Below are positions 62,545 to 64,000 of a stretch of DNA of 64,000 bases, piece by piece; the first letter of the stretch is position 1; every line of letters begins with the position of its first letter. Below the pieces are notes generated by a model that saw only the letters and a list, made by a program, of their open reading frames with translations, was not told the origin of the DNA and did no database searches. The stretch lies in assembly GCF_004795105.1 (NCBI RefSeq), contig NZ_SSBL01000011.1, forward strand, positions 142,938-206,937. Reading direction: 5' to 3'. Position numbers and translations under genes: made by a program. This DNA is from Streptomyces sp. A0642 (GTDB lineage Bacteria > Actinomycetota > Actinomycetes > Streptomycetales > Streptomycetaceae).

Positions 62545-63513
62545 GTGCTGATCTCGCTGGTGGTGCCCTGCTTCAACGAGGAAGACATCCTCGAACGCTT
62601 CCATGAACGCGTGACGGATGAGATGACCCGCCTGGGCCATGCCTTCCAGCTCGTGTACGTGGACGACGGGAGCGCCGACCGTACGCTGCCGATCCTCCAG
62701 GAGCTGGCCGCCGCCGACCCCCGGGCCCGCTACGTCTCCTTCAGCCGCAACTTCGGCAAGGAGGCCGCCATGCTGGCCGGCCTCCAGCACGCCGAGGGCG
62801 ACGCCGTCGTCCTCATGGACGCCGACCTGCAGCACCCGCCGGAGCTCGTCGGCCGCATGCTCCAGGAGCACGCCGAGGGCTACGACCAGGTGATCGCCCG
62901 CCGCACCCGCAAGGGCGACCGCGTCACCCGCACCCTCACGGCCCGCGCCTACTACTGGCTGATCAACCGCCTCGTGGACGTGGAGCTGGTCGACGGGGTG
63001 GGGGACTTCCGGCTGCTGTCCCGGCGGGCCGCCGACGCCGTACTCGAGCTCACCGAGTACAACCGCTTCTCCAAGGGCCTCTTCGCCTGGGTCGGCTTCC
63101 CCACCACCACGTTCAGCTACGAGAACGCCGTCCGCGAGCAGGGCCGCTCCGCCTGGACCTTCGGCAAGCTCCTGAACTACGGCCTCGACGGACTCCTCTC
63201 CTTCAACAACAAGCCGCTGCGCGCCGCCCTCTACCTCGGCATGCTCCTGATGTCCCTGGCCTTCGCCTACGCCGCCTGGATCGTCGGCGTCGCCCTGGTC
63301 AGGGGCGTCGACACCCCCGGATACGTCACCCTCCTCGTCGTCCTCACCGCCCTCGCCGGCGTCCAGATGGTGATGGTCGGAGTGGTCGGGGAGTACGTCG
63401 GCCGGATCTACTACGAGGTGAAACGCCGCCCGCACTTCCTGGTGAAGGCCACCAACACCCAGGCCCGCAGAGCGGCCCCGGAGCCGGAACCCAGGGAATT
63501 CGTACGCCGATGA
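62545..63513 (+). CDS. GT2 dolichol-phosphate-mannose-synthase-like glycosyltransferase
   Basis: This 322-residue membrane glycosyltransferase has the GT-A family 2 fold: LVVPCFNEEDIL (about residues 5-16), VYVDDGSADRT (about 37-47), FSRNFGKEAAMLAGLQHA and the metal motif MDADLQHPP (about 91-99). Two C-terminal transmembrane helices follow (ALYLGMLLMSLAFAYAAWIV; VTLLVVLTALAGVQMVMVGV). Such enzymes load a sugar onto polyprenyl phosphate. GTG 62545 is the start. The stop overlaps the next ATG, linking it to a GtrA-type flippase. Confidence 0.92.
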   Translation: MLISLVVPCFNEEDILERFHERVTDEMTRLGHAFQLVYVDDGSADRTLPILQELAAADPRARYVSFSRNFGKEAAMLAGLQHAEGDAVVLMDADLQHPPELVGRMLQEHAEGYDQVIARRTRKGDRVTRTLTARAYYWLINRLVDVELVDGVGDFRLLSRRAADAVLELTEYNRFSKGLFAWVGFPTTTFSYENAVREQGRSAWTFGKLLNYGLDGLLSFNNKPLRAALYLGMLLMSLAFAYAAWIVGVALVRGVDTPGYVTLLVVLTALAGVQMVMVGVVGEYVGRIYYEVKRRPHFLVKATNTQARRAAPEPEPREFVRR

Positions 63514-63911
63514 CGGTCAAGGCACAGATGGCCCGCTTCGCCCTCGTGGGCGCGGTCAACACCGGCACGTACTACGGCTGCTACCTCGCCCTGCTGCACT
63601 GGCTGCCGTACATAGCCGCGCACGTGACGGCCTTCGCCCTCAGCATGACCGGCTCGTTCTTCCTCAACTCGTACTTCACCTACCGCACCCGGCCCACCTG
63701 GCGGAAGTTCCTGCTCTTCCCGCTCACGAACGCGGCCAACTTCGTCATCACCACCGGCGGTGTCTACCTGCTGGTCGACCTGGCCGGATTCAGCGACCGC
63801 TATGCCCCGCTGGTGGCCGCCGCGGCCGCGATCCCCCTCACCTTCGTCGTCTCACGCACGATCATGCTGCGGCCGGACACCCCACCGAAAGCGGTCGAAC
63901 GGGTCGGCTGA
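63510..63911 (+). CDS. GtrA-family membrane protein
   Basis: This 133-residue protein has four predicted helices and the GtrA signature FALVGAVNTGTYYGCYLAL (about residues 9-27), SMTGSFFLNSYFTYR and VSRTIMLRP near the end. GtrA proteins probably flip polyprenyl-phosphate-linked sugar across the membrane for cell-envelope glycosylation. The ATG overlaps the GT2 stop (ATGA), so the pair should work on the same substrate. Confidence 0.92.
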   Translation: MTVKAQMARFALVGAVNTGTYYGCYLALLHWLPYIAAHVTAFALSMTGSFFLNSYFTYRTRPTWRKFLLFPLTNAANFVITTGGVYLLVDLAGFSDRYAPLVAAAAAIPLTFVVSRTIMLRPDTPPKAVERVG

Positions 63912-64000
63912 GCGGCACCACCCGCACCCCACATCCCCAACTCCTCCCGAATCGTTGGTCGAATCAGTGGCCCGGACCAGTTCCACTGCCCGAGAGCATC

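Overview
The window is a stretch of Streptomyces-type chromosome. The evidence is very high GC with strong third-position GC bias, frequent GTG starts, ATGA/GTGA stop-start overlaps, and a run of housekeeping genes in an order I recognise from the Streptomyces core (galTEK, tamR/tam, desaturase-TetR, ppc, pth, rplY, prs, glmU, tRNA-Gln, SUKH toxin/immunity genes, ABC exporter, mfd). No phage, IS element, integrase or CRISPR array was seen.

Layout. 1-2.3 kb: end of galT, then galE and galK of the Leloir pathway. 2.3-5.7 kb: a GNAT acetyltransferase, a LuxR-type response regulator behind an unusually structured leader, and the divergent tamR/tam pair with twin palindromic operators, followed by a VOC protein. 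5.7-9.4 kb: two tandem secreted FG-GAP/VCBS paralogues, each followed by the same 59-bp terminator block. 9.5-14.8 kb: TetR plus membrane fatty-acid desaturase, divergent from ppc, and a small membrane protein. 14.9-19.1 kb: pth, rplY, prs, glmU and tRNA-Gln(UUG). 19.1-21.5 kb: an HTH protein with a degenerate LAGLIDADG-like domain, and an orphan sensor kinase.

21.5-26.4 kb is a dense toxin/immunity-like island. One arm has SUKH-3 and a YwqJ-type deaminase. The divergent arm has a WHH-nuclease-SUKH fusion and an Imm35-proline-rich-deaminase-SUKH-4 fusion. These proteins lack secretion signals, so the locus looks intracellular. 26.5-35 kb: a coiled-coil DivIVA/Scy-like protein, a DHA2 drug exporter with a multi-half-site operator, LysR/epimerase/aldo-keto reductase, a haloalkane-dehalogenase-like hydrolase, a PPOX flavoprotein whose 3' end looks frameshifted, an NmrA-like protein and TetR. 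35-42.5 kb: a MacB-type ABC exporter and mfd.

42.5-50.8 kb: an RsbW-like kinase divergent from a UTRA-only protein and a GntR regulator across a 16-bp palindrome. Then an ArsR-MFS pair with twin operators, a TetR/SCO6745-family pair with matching palindromes, a secreted HNH lipoprotein, a HIT protein, a small membrane protein and a BMP-like anchored protein. 50.9-62.2 kb: a 3561-residue RHS/YD polymorphic toxin with LamG domains, a 130-residue lysine-rich helix, a Hint autoprocessing domain and a C-terminal toxin, followed after 2 bp by its presumed immunity gene. 62.5-63.9 kb: a GT2 glycosyltransferase and GtrA flippase pair. All assignments come from reading motifs and context; no database search was run.
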